The notes below the pieces were generated by a model. That model was not told where the DNA came from. It saw nothing but the letters and a program-made list of their open reading frames with translations, and did no database searches. From Mycolicibacterium sp. BiH015 (lineage in GTDB: Bacteria; Actinomycetota; Actinomycetes; Mycobacteriales; Mycobacteriaceae): DNA of 64,000 bases. The stretch is from contig NZ_JAQGCZ010000011.1 in NCBI RefSeq assembly GCF_027706845.1, positions 124,001-188,000 on the forward strand. The letters run 5' to 3'. Shown piece by piece: positions 51,772 through 61,173 of this stretch. The position numbers and the translations under genes were made by a program. Numbering within the stretch: the stretch's first letter is position 1; every line of letters starts with the position of its first letter.

Positions 51772-54624
51772 GTGAAAGTGGCAGATGCCGGGCGGTCCGG
51801 GATCGGCAGGATCATCCGCGCGCTGGCGGTGCCCATCATCCTCGGCTGGATCGCCCTCACGGTCGTCACCAACATCGCCGTTCCGTCGCTGGAGAAGGTC
51901 GGCGAGGAACACACGGTCGGCCTGAGCGCCCAGGACGCCCCGTCCATGGTGTCGATGAAGCGCATCGGCGCCGACTTCCAAGAATTCGACTCCGACAGCA
52001 GCGCGATGATCGTCATCGAAGGCGAACAACCCCTCGGCGACGCCGCGCACCGCTACTACGACGAACTGATCGACAAGCTCGAAGCCGACACCGCGAACGT
52101 CCAGCACGTCGCGGACTTCTGGGGCGACCCGCTGACGGCGTCCGGCGCGCAGAGCACCGACGGTCTGGCGGCCTACGTGCAGGTCTACCTGCACGGCAAC
52201 CAGGGGGAGCCCCGAGCCAACGAGGCGGTGGCCGCGATTCGGCAGATCGTCGCCGAGGTGCCCGCGCCGCAGGGTGTGAAGGCCTATGTGACCGGTGGCG
52301 CGCCCCTGGTCGCCGACCAGCACAGCGCAGGCGACAAGAGCGTCTTCCGCGTCACGCTGATCACCTTCGGCGTCATCATCGTGATGCTGCTGCTCGTCTA
52401 CCGGTCGGTGGCGACCATGATCCTGACGCTGCTGATGGTGTTCGTGGAACTCGGGGCGGCCCGGGGCATGGTCGCGTTCCTGGCCGACTACGAATTCATC
52501 GGTCTGTCGACATTCGCGGTCAACCTGCTGACGCTGATGGTCATCGCCGCCGGCACCGACTACGCCATCTTCGCGATCGGTCGCTACCAGGAAGCCCGGG
52601 GAGCGGGCGAGGACCGCGAAGCCGCGTATGACACCATGTTCCGCGGCACCGCGCACGTCGTCCTAGGATCCGGCCTGACAATCGCGGGGGCGATGCTGTG
52701 CCTGAGCTTCACGCGGTTGCCGTACTTTCAGACGATGGGCGTGCCGTGCGCGGTCGGCACCCTTGTCGCCGTCCTCGCGGCGCTGACGCTGGGCCCCGCG
52801 GTGATCGTGATCGGCAGCCGTTTCGGGCTGTTCGAACCCAAGAGAGCAGTCAGTTCCCGTGGCTGGCGGCGCATCGGCGTCTCGGTGGTGCGCTGGCCGG
52901 GGCCCGTGCTGGCCGCAACGATCGCGCTGGCACTGGTCGGCCTCGTGACGCTGCCGGGATACAAGACGAATTACGATGCCCGCGACTACCTTCCGGCGGA
53001 CGTGCCCGCCAGCATCGGGTACAGCGTCGCGGACCGGCATTTCGGCACCGCCCGGATGAACCCCGAGCTGCTCATGGTTCAGAGCGACCACGATCTGCGC
53101 AACCCGGCAGATTTTCTCGTCATCGACAAGATTGCGAAGGCCATCTTCCGGGTGCCCGGTGTGGCGCGGGTGCAGACGATCACCCGGCCCGACGGCAAGC
53201 CGATCAAGCACACCAGCATCCCGTTCCAGATGAGCATGCGGAGCACGACGAGTCAGCTCAACGAGAAGTACATGCAGGACCGGATGGCCGACATGCTGGT
53301 CCAGGCCGACACGATGCAAACCAACATCGACGTGATGACCCGGATGTCGAATCTGATGACGCAAATGTCGGCGGTCACCCACAGCATGGTCGAAAAGACG
53401 AAAGCCACCGCGGTCGACATCGTCGAATTGCGGGACCAGATCTCCAATCTCGACGATTTCATCCGCCCGATCCGCAACTACCTGTACTGGGAACCACACT
53501 GCTTCAACATTCCGGTGTGCTGGTCCATGCGGGCGATCTTCGACACCCTCGACGGCATCAACCCACTGACCGACGACATCGTGGCGCTCGTCCCCGAGCT
53601 TGAGCGATTGGACGCGTTGATGCCGCAGCTGATCGCGCTGCTGCCCAGTCAGATCGAGACGATGCGCTCCATGCAGGGCATGATGCTGCGGCAGTACCAG
53701 ACGCAGAAGGGCCAACTCGATCAGAACGCCGCGATGTCGGAGGATTCCGACGCCATGGGGGAGGCGTTCGACGACTCCATGAACGACGACTCGTTCTACC
53801 TGCCGCCGGAAGCGTTCGACAACGCCGACTTCAAACGCGGCATGGAGAACTTCATCTCACCCGACGGCAAGTCGGTGCGCTTCATCATCAGTCACGAGGG
53901 CGATCCCGCGACGGTGGAGGGCATTTCGCGCGTCGTCCCGATCAAGACGGCAGCCAAGGAGGCGATCAAAGGCACCCCGCTGGAAGGGTCGACGGTCTAC
54001 CTCGCAGGGACCGCGGCGACCTACAAAGACATGCGGGACGGCGCCTTCTACGACCTGATCATCGCCGGAATTGCCGCGGTGACTTTGATTTTCGTCATCA
54101 TGCTGGTCATCACGCGCAGCGTGGTCGCCGCAGCGGTCATCGTTGGCACCGTGCTGCTGTCACTGGGCGCGTCGTTCGGGCTGTCCGTGTTGCTCTGGCA
54201 GCACATCGTGGGGCTCGAACTGCACTGGATGGTTCTCCCGATGTCGGTGATCCTCTTGCTCGCCGTCGGTTCTGACTACAACCTTCTGTTGGTGTCGCGC
54301 TTCAAGGAAGAACTGGGCGGTGGATTGAAGACGGGCATCATCCGCTCGATGGCCGGTACCGGCTCGGTGGTGACCTCCGCCGGTCTGGTGTTCGCCTTCA
54401 CCATGGCAACATTCGCGTTCAGCGACCTGAAAGTGATGGCCCAGGTCGGTTCCACGATCGCCTTGGGGCTGCTTTTCGACACGCTGATCGTGCGCTCGTT
54501 CATGACGCCCGCCGTCGCGGCGCTTCTCGGCCGCTGGTTCTGGTGGCCGCAGAAGATCCGGAGTCAGGCTTCGCTGCGGCGCCTGGCGAGCATCCGGGCA
54601 GACTCTGCTACCGCGGCGCGCTGA
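51772..54624 (+). CDS. MmpL family RND transporter
   Basis: The 950-residue protein is a complete MmpL lipid/siderophore transporter. It has an N-terminal helix, a first extracytoplasmic domain, helices 2-6 including the proton-relay-type [18 protein letters not shown], a large second periplasmic region (about residues 400-760) with a Cys pair near [11 protein letters not shown]-like PHCFNIPVC, and a second helix set with [17 protein letters not shown]. The family moves lipids or siderophores across the inner membrane. It resembles MmpL4/5 in size, but no MmpS gene is next to it. GTG 51772 is used; GTG 51778 is close. The end overlaps the convergent HAD gene by 17 bp. Confidence 0.93.
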   Translation: MKVADAGRSGIGRIIRALAVPIILGWIALTVVTNIAVPSLEKVGEEHTVGLSAQDAPSMVSMKRIGADFQEFDSDSSAMIVIEGEQPLGDAAHRYYDELIDKLEADTANVQHVADFWGDPLTASGAQSTDGLAAYVQVYLHGNQGEPRANEAVAAIRQIVAEVPAPQGVKAYVTGGAPLVADQHSAGDKSVFRVTLITFGVIIVMLLLVYRSVATMILTLLMVFVELGAARGMVAFLADYEFIGLSTFAVNLLTLMVIAAGTDYAIFAIGRYQEARGAGEDREAAYDTMFRGTAHVVLGSGLTIAGAMLCLSFTRLPYFQTMGVPCAVGTLVAVLAALTLGPAVIVIGSRFGLFEPKRAVSSRGWRRIGVSVVRWPGPVLAATIALALVGLVTLPGYKTNYDARDYLPADVPASIGYSVADRHFGTARMNPELLMVQSDHDLRNPADFLVIDKIAKAIFRVPGVARVQTITRPDGKPIKHTSIPFQMSMRSTTSQLNEKYMQDRMADMLVQADTMQTNIDVMTRMSNLMTQMSAVTHSMVEKTKATAVDIVELRDQISNLDDFIRPIRNYLYWEPHCFNIPVCWSMRAIFDTLDGINPLTDDIVALVPELERLDALMPQLIALLPSQIETMRSMQGMMLRQYQTQKGQLDQNAAMSEDSDAMGEAFDDSMNDDSFYLPPEAFDNADFKRGMENFISPDGKSVRFIISHEGDPATVEGISRVVPIKTAAKEAIKGTPLEGSTVYLAGTAATYKDMRDGAFYDLIIAGIAAVTLIFVIMLVITRSVVAAAVIVGTVLLSLGASFGLSVLLWQHIVGLELHWMVLPMSVILLLAVGSDYNLLLVSRFKEELGGGLKTGIIRSMAGTGSVVTSAGLVFAFTMATFAFSDLKVMAQVGSTIALGLLFDTLIVRSFMTPAVAALLGRWFWWPQKIRSQASLRRLASIRADSATAAR

Positions 54625-55306
54625 CCCTCGCCGCCAGTTCGTCGATCCGGGTGGCGCCGAGCTTCGCCAGCAGATCACCTGGATCCTCGAAGACGTCGGA
54701 CGCGCCGGCTTCGAGAAGCTCACCGCGTGAAACACCCCCGCTCAGCACGGCGATCGACGGCACATCTGCCCGGCGTGCCGCCTCGCAGTCCCACACCGCA
54801 TCGCCCACGAAGACGGCATCCTGCGCGGAGACCCCGGCCCGGTCGAGCGCGACCTCGACGATGTCGGGCTTGGGCTTGGCGGTGTCGACATCCTTCGACG
54901 ACGTCACCGCCGAGACGACGTCATCGCAGTCGAGAACCTCACGCAGCATTGCCAATTCGTCTTCGGGGGCCGACGTTGCGAGCACCACCTGCAATCCCTT
55001 GAGGGCGACCCAGCGAAGCAGGTCCCGTGCGCCGGGCAGGGGAGCGAGCAGCGTCGAATTGTCCTTGTAGAACCTGCTGTGGGCGTCCTTGAGCCTGTCG
55101 AGGACGTCCTGCCCGGCATTCTCGGCCAGGGTGCGCACCAGCGTCGTGCCGTCCATACCGATACATCGGTGGATGCGCCAGCTGTCGACGGGTAGCCCTT
55201 CCTCGTCGAAGGCGCGCAGCCACGCGTGGACGTGCAGGTAGTTCGAGTCGACGAGGGTGCCGTCGATGTCGAAAAGAACAGCAGGGCTGGGCTTTTCAGT
55301 GCTCAC
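54608..55306 (-). CDS. HAD-superfamily phosphatase (phosphoglycolate phosphatase-like)
   Basis: The 232-residue protein has the HAD motifs: [15 protein letters not shown] at residues 10-24 with both catalytic Asp, VVLATSAPE as motif [13 protein letters not shown] with the motif III Lys, and [15 protein letters not shown] as motif IV. A helical cap lies between motifs I and II, as in phosphoglycolate phosphatase and beta-phosphoglucomutase types. The specific substrate is unknown. It starts at ATG 55306, just after the following lipoprotein gene on the same strand, with 6 bp between its start and that stop. Confidence 0.9.
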   Translation of the reverse strand: MSTEKPSPAVLFDIDGTLVDSNYLHVHAWLRAFDEEGLPVDSWRIHRCIGMDGTTLVRTLAENAGQDVLDRLKDAHSRFYKDNSTLLAPLPGARDLLRWVALKGLQVVLATSAPEDELAMLREVLDCDDVVSAVTSSKDVDTAKPKPDIVEVALDRAGVSAQDAVFVGDAVWDCEAARRADVPSIAVLSGGVSRGELLEAGASDVFEDPGDLLAKLGATRIDELAARVSAPR

Positions 55307-55312
55307 GTCGGA

Positions 55313-55714
55313 TCAGGGAACCGGGATGTTGACGGTGGGTCCGCCAGGGATCGACACACCGCCTCCGCCGGGCCCACCGCTGCCGGTCGGACCGCCGGGG
55401 ATCGAGCCGCCGCCTCCGCCGGGTCCGCCGCCGCCCGTGGGGCCGCCGGGGATCGAGCCGCCGCCTCCCTCAGGTCCGCCACTTCCGGTGGGGCCGCCCG
55501 GAATCGCGCCTCCGCCGCCGGGCGCGGTCGACGGTGCGGGCGCCGGCTCTGTCACGGTCGCAGGTGCCGTAGGGGTGGTCGTGGTGGCGGTGGCGCTCGA
55601 CTCCGAGGTGGTCGTCGTCGATTCGGTGGACTCGCCGCCCCCACATCCGACGGCAAGAAGCATCAGGGCCGCCGCGCCGGAAGCGAGCAACGTCCTTTTC
55701 GCTTGAGAATTCAT
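55313..55714 (-). CDS. Glycine/proline repeat lipoprotein
   Basis: The 133-residue protein has a signal sequence with lipobox LLAVGC, a Ser/Thr-rich spacer (STESTTTTSESSATATTTTP) and a C-terminal tail of four 17-residue repeats of the type GGGGSIPGGPTGSGGPG. The final copy ends in VNIPVP. Nothing suggests catalysis; it is probably a cell-wall-exposed low-complexity lipoprotein. ATG 55714 is chosen; ATG 55717 adds one residue. It is 6 bp before the HAD gene on the same strand. Confidence 0.8.
   Translation of the reverse strand: MNSQAKRTLLASGAAALMLLAVGCGGGESTESTTTTSESSATATTTTPTAPATVTEPAPAPSTAPGGGGAIPGGPTGSGGPEGGGGSIPGGPTGGGGPGGGGGSIPGGPTGSGGPGGGGVSIPGGPTVNIPVP
55316..55519 (-). repeat. 51-bp tandem repeat, four copies, encoding GGGGSIPGGPTGSGGPG units
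   Basis: The last 68 codons of the lipoprotein fall into four 17-codon units with in-frame period of 51 bp. Units two and three are nearly identical; unit four has diverged. Confidence 0.8.
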
Positions 55715-55786
55715 CAATCACCTGACTGTCGGGGAACTCCACGGAGGTACCCCGGTGCGGGTGGGTCAAACGCGTGCGCGCGGACG

Positions 55787-56806
55787 CTACTCGTCGGCGG
55801 CAGCGCTGTCGGACTCCGGCCCGGCACCTGCCGCAGAACCGTCGCTGCCCGCATCACCGGTTGACGACTCGCCGCTTGCGGGCGCCGGCTGTGAGGATTC
55901 CGACTGGTCGGATTCAGGTGCGTCTTCCTCGGGCGGCGCGTCCGCGTCCGACGAGGACTCGGCCCGCTCCCGTTCGGTCGGAGGGTCATCGGAATTCTCC
56001 GGGATCGTCGACGCCGACGGCGGGTCCACGTCGTCTTCCACCTGCGGAGGCGCGGCGGCTCCCAAGTTCAACGGGGCCGAATCCTCGCCGGGCGACGCGG
56101 GTGCGGCAATCGTGTCGCCGATCTCCTGCAGCGACTCGATCAGAAACGACACCGGCCCGGTCAACTGATCGCTCACAGGCTCCTCGGCCACGGGCGCGAG
56201 TAACCCGAAGTAGTCGTCGCTGACGCCGTCGACACGGCCGTTGAGTAACCCGTCCACGATGCGCGCCGGCAGATTCGTGGCCGCACTGGCCGCGCCGACG
56301 ACATCCAGGTCGAGGAGCGAGTCGACGACATCGCTGACGGTCGATCCGGCCGCCATGACGCCGCTGACGATCGGTAACGCCAACCGGACGATGAGGCTGG
56401 CCGTCATCTCGAACGGCTGTCCGCTGCCGACCACCTTGACCAGATTGGTGACCGGCATGGCGATAGCGCGGATGACGGCGTCGACGATCTCGACGACGTC
56501 GCCGTCTTCGATCGCATCGACGATGTCGGTGAGCGAGGTGTACTGATTTCCGGCGACCGCCGTGAGAATCGGGAGTGGCGCGGCGAGGTATTCGTTGAGT
56601 CGATCGCTGGCATTCTCCACAGACCGCATCACCACTTGCGGGTAGTAGTCCGTCGGACGCGGCGACGGGTCGAGTTCGAGTGCGGAGTTGGTGATCCGGA
56701 CGGTGTCGCCGGGCGGGAGCGGCTCGAACGGAGCCACGGCGATGACGCCCACGCCCACCACAGCGATGGCCGCCGTGGCCCATGGGCGTATCGATTTCGG
56801 CATCAC
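55787..56806 (-). CDS. Secreted or membrane-anchored protein with acidic tail, unknown function
   Basis: The 339-residue product starts with an export-type hydrophobic segment (WATAAIAVVGVGVIAVAPF). The middle 200 residues are helical with repeated Ile/Val-rich heptads (TSLTDIVDAIEDGDVVEIVDAVIRAIA). The last about 100 residues are extremely rich in Asp, Glu, Ser and Pro (VEDDVDPPSASTIPENSDDPP and following). No known domain is seen, though similar proteins occur in mycobacteria. It could be a cell-wall protein with an acidic extracellular arm. The gene stands 73 bp before the glycine-rich lipoprotein on the same strand. Confidence 0.72.
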   Translation of the reverse strand: MMPKSIRPWATAAIAVVGVGVIAVAPFEPLPPGDTVRITNSALELDPSPRPTDYYPQVVMRSVENASDRLNEYLAAPLPILTAVAGNQYTSLTDIVDAIEDGDVVEIVDAVIRAIAMPVTNLVKVVGSGQPFEMTASLIVRLALPIVSGVMAAGSTVSDVVDSLLDLDVVGAASAATNLPARIVDGLLNGRVDGVSDDYFGLLAPVAEEPVSDQLTGPVSFLIESLQEIGDTIAAPASPGEDSAPLNLGAAAPPQVEDDVDPPSASTIPENSDDPPTERERAESSSDADAPPEEDAPESDQSESSQPAPASGESSTGDAGSDGSAAGAGPESDSAAADE

Positions 56807-57001
56807 GCACCCCCAGAATCGATCACCTGGGCGCTGCCGCGCAGCAGCCCTCGGCGATCAGTCCCTAAAAATAGCTCATGCGCAGGTCAGAGCGGGATGG
56901 TTTACCGCGTGTCGGGTGTCGGCGAGTCTGCGGCGTCGCTATGAAACGAGCCGTTGGGTAACGTTCCGTGCCATGACCGCCGATGCGATCAGGATGGCCC
57001 G

Positions 57002-57937
57002 GTGAGCGGGGGCTTGTTCGCGCTGCTCGACGATGTCGCGGCGTTGGCCCGCCTGGCGGCCGCCTCCGTCGACGACATCGGCGCGGCAGCCGGGCGGGCG
57101 ACGGCCAAGGCCGCAGGCGTCGTCATCGACGACACCGCTGTCACGCCGCAGTACGTCCACGGCATCGCCGCTGAACGTGAGCTCCCGATCATCAAGCGCA
57201 TCGCGCTGGGCTCGTTGCGCAACAAGGTCGTCTTCATCCTGCCTGCGGCGCTGCTCCTCAGTCAGTTCGTCCCGTGGCTGCTGACGCCGATCCTGATGCT
57301 GGGCGCCACCTATCTGTGTTTCGAGGGTGCCGAGAAGGTCTGGGGCATGATCCGTGGGAAGGATTCCCACGGCACGCCCGCTGCCGCCGGTGGGCCGAAC
57401 GCTGAGAAGCTCATGGTGACCGGGGCGATTCGCACCGACTTCATCCTGTCGGCCGAGATCATGGTCATCGCGCTGAACGAGGTGGCCGACCAGTCGTTCC
57501 TGCCCCGGCTGCTCATCCTGCTCGTCGTGGCGGTGGTCATCACCCTCGTGGTCTACGGCGTCGTGGCCGGAATCGTGAAGATGGACGACGTCGGGCTCAG
57601 CCTGACCCAGCGGTCGTCTGCGTTGGCTCAGAAGGTCGGGCGCGGCCTCGTGGCCGGGATGCCCAAACTGCTGTCGGCGCTGTCGGTCATCGGGACCGTG
57701 GCAATGCTGTGGGTCGGCGGCCACATCCTGCTCGTCGGGGTCGACGAGCTCGGCTGGCACGCGCCCTACGCAGTCGTCCACCACGCCGAAGAGGCGGTGC
57801 ATCACGTCGCGGGCGTCGGCGGCGTCCTGGCCTGGCTGATCAACACCGCCGCATCCGCGGTCATCGGACTCGTGGTCGGTGCCATCGTGGTAGCCGTCGT
57901 CCACGTACTGCCCTTCGGCAAAAAGGACAAGCACTGA
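57002..57937 (+). CDS. DUF808 (YedI family) membrane protein
   Basis: The 311-residue protein matches the DUF808/YedI pattern: SGGLFALLDDVAALARLAAASVDDIGAAAGRATAKAAGVVIDDTAVTPQYV at the N-terminus, then GSLRNKVVFILPAALLLSQF, YLCFEGAEKVWG and a late helix-rich region. It has six or so membrane helices. No biochemical role is established. GTG 57002 is chosen because the sequence begins exactly at the family start; the 195-bp gap before it shows no gene. Confidence 0.85.
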   Translation: MSGGLFALLDDVAALARLAAASVDDIGAAAGRATAKAAGVVIDDTAVTPQYVHGIAAERELPIIKRIALGSLRNKVVFILPAALLLSQFVPWLLTPILMLGATYLCFEGAEKVWGMIRGKDSHGTPAAAGGPNAEKLMVTGAIRTDFILSAEIMVIALNEVADQSFLPRLLILLVVAVVITLVVYGVVAGIVKMDDVGLSLTQRSSALAQKVGRGLVAGMPKLLSALSVIGTVAMLWVGGHILLVGVDELGWHAPYAVVHHAEEAVHHVAGVGGVLAWLINTAASAVIGLVVGAIVVAVVHVLPFGKKDKH

Positions 57938-57941
57938 CCCT

Positions 57942-59813
57942 TCAGTGCGCGAATCGGATGTCGAAACCTGCCTTCCGAGTGGCCAGTTGCTGCTGCCGCG
58001 CAGCGGCGGTGACGTACTGGGTCGTCGGCGGGAGGACGGCGTCGAGTTCGGCCAACGACACCCGTTGCGCGGACACCGTGGGCGTCAGCGACGACGTCAC
58101 GTCGAGGTCCTGGAACCGAATGGACACCGTGCCCTTGTTGAACCCGCCCGTCGACACCCAGTTGTAGACGCCGGGGTCGGTCGGCGAGATGACGAACGTG
58201 AAGCGGCCGTCCGGATCGGCAACGGATTGAGCGTTGTTGAGGCTGGTCTGCTCGTCCCAGTAGTTGTCGGTGATCGTCCAGAGATTGGTGACGGGCACGG
58301 TGAAGTAGCGGGCGTTGCCCGGTGCGATGGTGACGACCAGCGCCTCGTCATCGGCAAGCTCGAAATAGCCGGCACTCTGCAGTTGTGTCGCGAGGAATTC
58401 CGCGTTGCGCGTCGGATTCCGGAACTCGTTGGGCTGGACGCGTTCACCGGTCTCGGCCTCGGTGGTGGCGACCTTGATGTATTTCGACTCCATGCCGAGG
58501 CCCAGCGCCATCACGACGGCGGCGAAGGTTCCCCTCAACAGCGGCGGCGGTTCCTTCATGGGCGGGATCAACGACACCAGCGCTGTCAGCAGCGGGCTGC
58601 GGGTGACCATCGGCCCCAGGCCGGGGATCGCGAACCCGCCGAGTTGGCTGAACAGGCTGTCCCGTGGACCCCACAGCCTCTCGATCGACAGGCTCATCGG
58701 GGGCTGGGTCGACCAGTCCGACAACGTGTTCCGCACTGCGATCAACGTCGTGTCGGGTGTCAGCTGCAGGTGGTTGCGCTGCCCGGGGGTGGCCGCGTCG
58801 CCGCTGACGGTGATCGTGAACGAACCGTCGGGCTCGACGAGAAGTTCGCGCCCGCTCACATTGTCGGCGGTGACCCCTGAAAGTCCGGTCAGCACACTGA
58901 AGTTGGTGTCGGCTGGGAAGTCCCCGGTGAACTGTCCTCTGATCACGTAGGTCGACGTCATGTTGACGCCCATGAAGCGGTAGATCGTGTCGGGGTTGTC
59001 GTAGAGGATGCGGGATCCCAACACGTCCTTGCCGTACCAGGTGTGCGGTGGTGCGACTTGGGTGACCACGGTCGGCCGCATCGGGTTGAGGAGCTGCTGC
59101 TGGAACGCCGCGCCGAGGGCGTACTCGTCGATCGAGCGCCCGAGGTGCCAGAAATTCTTCCAGTCGATACCGCCCATGTCGCGGTACTCCCGCTGTGCGG
59201 TGGTCAGCCAGCCCGCGGCCAGCACCAGCTTCATCAACTGAACCGGCAACGTTTTGACGGTGCGGGACGCGATCTCTTCCGCTTCGAGCTGCTGCTCGGT
59301 CCCCAGGACGCTGGTGGTCGCCGCGACAGAGACGGTCGCGGTGGCCACACTGTTGTTGGCCACACCGTTGGTGGACGCGCTGCTGGTGGACACCGTCTCC
59401 GCGGAGATCTCCCGCCGCACCGATTGGGTCGTCGGCGTTCCCGTGTCGCTGTCGGACTCGCCGTCGTCGGCCGCGGGGGCGTGCCCGGCTTCGGCTTTCG
59501 TCCTGCGACGGGGATCGTCGTCGCCCATTTCTTCGGAGGGGTCCTCATCGCCGGACTCGGCTTCCTCGGTGTCGGCGTCGCCGTCGTCCGCGCCATCGCC
59601 GTCCTCGGCGGTGTCCGGTGCGGACGGGCCTGCTGTGGCGGGAGCGTCTGCGTCGGTTGTGTCTGTGGTCGAGGCGGAGTCGGAGCTCGATGCGGTGTCG
59701 TCGGCGGTCGCCGGCGCGGCGCCGTGCGCGATGGCGGCCCCGATCCCGAGGGCGACGGCAAGTGCGCCGACGCGTCCGATGTACCGGCCGTGGAGCGCAG
59801 GCTTCGATGCCAC
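57942..59813 (-). CDS. Secreted DUF1214/DUF1254-like protein with acidic N-terminal region
   Basis: From GTG 59813, preceded by AAGGA, the product has 623 residues. A signal peptide (ALAVALGIGAAIAHGAAPATA) is followed by about 110 residues rich in Asp, Glu, Ser and Thr, then a folded region. The latter contains YDNPDTIYRFMGVNMTSTYVIRGQF, LLVEPDGSFTI, RNTLSDWSTQPPMSLSIERL and GGFNKGTVSIRFQDL, which resemble DUF1254/DUF1214 proteins. The frame stays open upstream to 60086, but that part is Arg-rich and overlaps another gene, so I reject it. It probably acts in the cell envelope. No enzyme role is known. Confidence 0.78.
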   Translation of the reverse strand: MASKPALHGRYIGRVGALAVALGIGAAIAHGAAPATADDTASSSDSASTTDTTDADAPATAGPSAPDTAEDGDGADDGDADTEEAESGDEDPSEEMGDDDPRRRTKAEAGHAPAADDGESDSDTGTPTTQSVRREISAETVSTSSASTNGVANNSVATATVSVAATTSVLGTEQQLEAEEIASRTVKTLPVQLMKLVLAAGWLTTAQREYRDMGGIDWKNFWHLGRSIDEYALGAAFQQQLLNPMRPTVVTQVAPPHTWYGKDVLGSRILYDNPDTIYRFMGVNMTSTYVIRGQFTGDFPADTNFSVLTGLSGVTADNVSGRELLVEPDGSFTITVSGDAATPGQRNHLQLTPDTTLIAVRNTLSDWSTQPPMSLSIERLWGPRDSLFSQLGGFAIPGLGPMVTRSPLLTALVSLIPPMKEPPPLLRGTFAAVVMALGLGMESKYIKVATTEAETGERVQPNEFRNPTRNAEFLATQLQSAGYFELADDEALVVTIAPGNARYFTVPVTNLWTITDNYWDEQTSLNNAQSVADPDGRFTFVISPTDPGVYNWVSTGGFNKGTVSIRFQDLDVTSSLTPTVSAQRVSLAELDAVLPPTTQYVTAAARQQQLATRKAGFDIRFAH

Positions 59814-59875
59814 GTGCGGGTCCTTCCGTGCGACTGCACGTACGGTAACTCCGCCGATCCACCGCGAGCGGCGGT

Positions 59876-60070
59876 TTAGTCTTCGCTGCTGGAGCGATCT
59901 CTGAGGAAGGTCATCAGCCGGGGGTCGTCGCTGGTGAACCGCCCGACCTCCTCGCCACCGTCGCACGTCAGCAGCGCCACGGTCACGCCGGCGGCCGTCC
60001 GGCTGAGCACGCGCCAGACGGCTCCGGACTCTTCCCAGCGCCGGAGTTCGGCGGCACGGTCGATGTCCAT
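59876..60070 (-). CDS. Small conserved-looking protein of unknown function
   Basis: The 64-residue protein starts at ATG 60070. It is balanced in charge and soluble (DIDRAAELRRWEESGAVWRVL, then TCDGGEEVGRFTSDD and a final RDRSSSED). The composition suggests a real small gene of a kind often conserved in mycobacteria as an unnamed protein. It is divergent from the membrane protein gene at 60101 with 30 bp between starts. Confidence 0.65.
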   Translation of the reverse strand: MDIDRAAELRRWEESGAVWRVLSRTAAGVTVALLTCDGGEEVGRFTSDDPRLMTFLRDRSSSED

Positions 60071-60087
60071 TGAACAACCATGTCACC

Positions 60088-60093
60088 TAGGCT
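60088..60093 (+). promoter_or_regulatory. -10 element for leaderless membrane protein gene
   Basis: TAGGCT ends 7 nt before ATG 60101. The same hexamer and spacing occur before the TetR gene start. Confidence 0.45.
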
Positions 60094-60100
60094 TCCGTGC

Positions 60101-60532
60101 ATGCAGGGCCCTGCTGCCGTCGCTGTCGGGGCGACCTTCGTCTGGCTGGGGATGGTGCTCGCAATCTCCTTCCTGGAGGCGCCGTTGAAGTTCCGCGCGC
60201 CGGGTGTCACGCTGCAGATCGGACTCGGTATCGGGCGTCTGGTGTTCCGCGCGCTCAACGGCTGCGAGGTCGTTCTCGCTGCGGCAGCGGTCGTCGCGAC
60301 ATGGAGCGCGCAGGTCGCGACCGTCGGCAGGGTCGCGCTGATCGTCGCCGCCGCGGTGCTGATCACGCAGATCCTTGTCGTGCGGCCCGCGCTGACCCGC
60401 CGATCGGACCAGGTGTTGGCGGGATCGGGCGGCCCGCGGTCGCGTGCGCACTACGTCTATGTCGCGCTGGAGCTGGTCAAGGTCGTCGCACTGGTGACCG
60501 GTGGTGTCTCGCTGCTGCTGTCAGTCGGCTAA
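60101..60532 (+). CDS. Four-helix membrane protein of unknown function
   Basis: The 143-residue protein has four hydrophobic helices (AVAVGATFVWLGMVLAISF, GCEVVLAAAAVVATW, VALIVAAAVLITQILVV, LVKVVALVTGGVSLLL). A conserved-looking FLEAPLKFRAPGVT loop and a SRAHYVYVALELVK stretch before the last helix resemble small unnamed mycobacterial membrane proteins. The start is ATG 60101. It precedes mbtK by 37 bp; an IdeR-like box overlaps its end, so mbtK has its own promoter. Confidence 0.7.
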   Translation: MQGPAAVAVGATFVWLGMVLAISFLEAPLKFRAPGVTLQIGLGIGRLVFRALNGCEVVLAAAAVVATWSAQVATVGRVALIVAAAVLITQILVVRPALTRRSDQVLAGSGGPRSRAHYVYVALELVKVVALVTGGVSLLLSVG

Positions 60533-60548
60533 GCCTAGCCTTACCTGA
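60530..60548 (+). promoter_or_regulatory. IdeR-like iron box upstream of mbtK
   Basis: TAAGCCTAGCCTTACCTGA matches the iron-regulator consensus TTAGGTTAGGCTAACCTAA at 13 of 19 positions. It lies 21 bp before the mbtK start and directly upstream of the candidate -10, as expected for iron repression of mycobactin genes. Confidence 0.7.
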
Positions 60549-60554
60549 CTCCGG

Positions 60555-60560
60555 TACTCT
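60555..60560 (+). promoter_or_regulatory. -10 element for leaderless mbtK
   Basis: TACTCT ends 9 nt before ATG 60570. It is 6 bp downstream of the IdeR-like box. Confidence 0.45.
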
Positions 60561-60569
60561 GCCGTCACG

Positions 60570-61169
60570 ATGACTGACGTTCTGCCGATCCTGCCCAGGG
60601 AGCTCACCGACATCAGCGATGAGGTGCGCGCTGTGCCACCCCCGCCGATCCCGCACCTGGCTGATCCGTACCGGATTCGCCTCGTGGACCCCGATGCCGA
60701 TGCGGCGATGATCTCCGACTGGATGAACCGTCCGCATCTGGCCGAGGCGTGGGAGTACGACCGTCCCGTCGAGTGGTGGCACGGTTATCTGCGGGCGCAG
60801 CTGGCGGGCAACTACTCCCGTCCGCTGATCGGAACTTTCCGGGGCGAACCGCAGGGCTATGTCGAGGTGTACCGCGCCGCCAAGGATTCGATTGCCCCGC
60901 GCTACGCCGCCGACCCGTACGACCTCGGGTTGCACGCCGCGATTGCCGATCTGAACATCGTCAACCGCGGATTCGGCCCCCTGCTGCTACCGCGCCTGGC
61001 GGCCAGCCTCTTCACGCTCGAACCGCGGTGCCGGCGAATCATGTTCGATCCCGACCATCGCAACGTCGGCGCCCGCCGTCTCTGCGAGTACGCCAAGTGC
61101 GAGTTCCTCGGCGAACATCAGATGTCGAACCGGCGGATGGCGCTCTACGCGATGAACCGGCCCGGTTGA
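60570..61169 (+). CDS. mbtK: Lysine N-acyltransferase MbtK (GNAT, mycobactin synthesis)
   Basis: MbtK transfers the long acyl chain to the lysine epsilon-amino (hydroxylamine) group of mycobactin. The 199-residue protein is a GNAT with siderophore-type motifs: [78 protein letters not shown] and [16 protein letters not shown]. It matches Rv1347c in length and position. It is convergent with mbtN by 4 bp, the same arrangement as the mbt-2 cluster of M. tuberculosis. IdeR regulation is supported by the box upstream. Confidence 0.95.
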   Translation: MTDVLPILPRELTDISDEVRAVPPPPIPHLADPYRIRLVDPDADAAMISDWMNRPHLAEAWEYDRPVEWWHGYLRAQLAGNYSRPLIGTFRGEPQGYVEVYRAAKDSIAPRYAADPYDLGLHAAIADLNIVNRGFGPLLLPRLAASLFTLEPRCRRIMFDPDHRNVGARRLCEYAKCEFLGEHQMSNRRMALYAMNRPG

Positions 61170-61173
61170 TGGG

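Noticed and set aside
57942-60086. Longer 714-codon version of the DUF1214-like protein starting at 60086
   Set aside because: The extra residues are Arg-rich, lack a signal peptide and overlap the 59876-60070 gene; GTG 59813 starts a proper signal sequence with a ribosome binding site.
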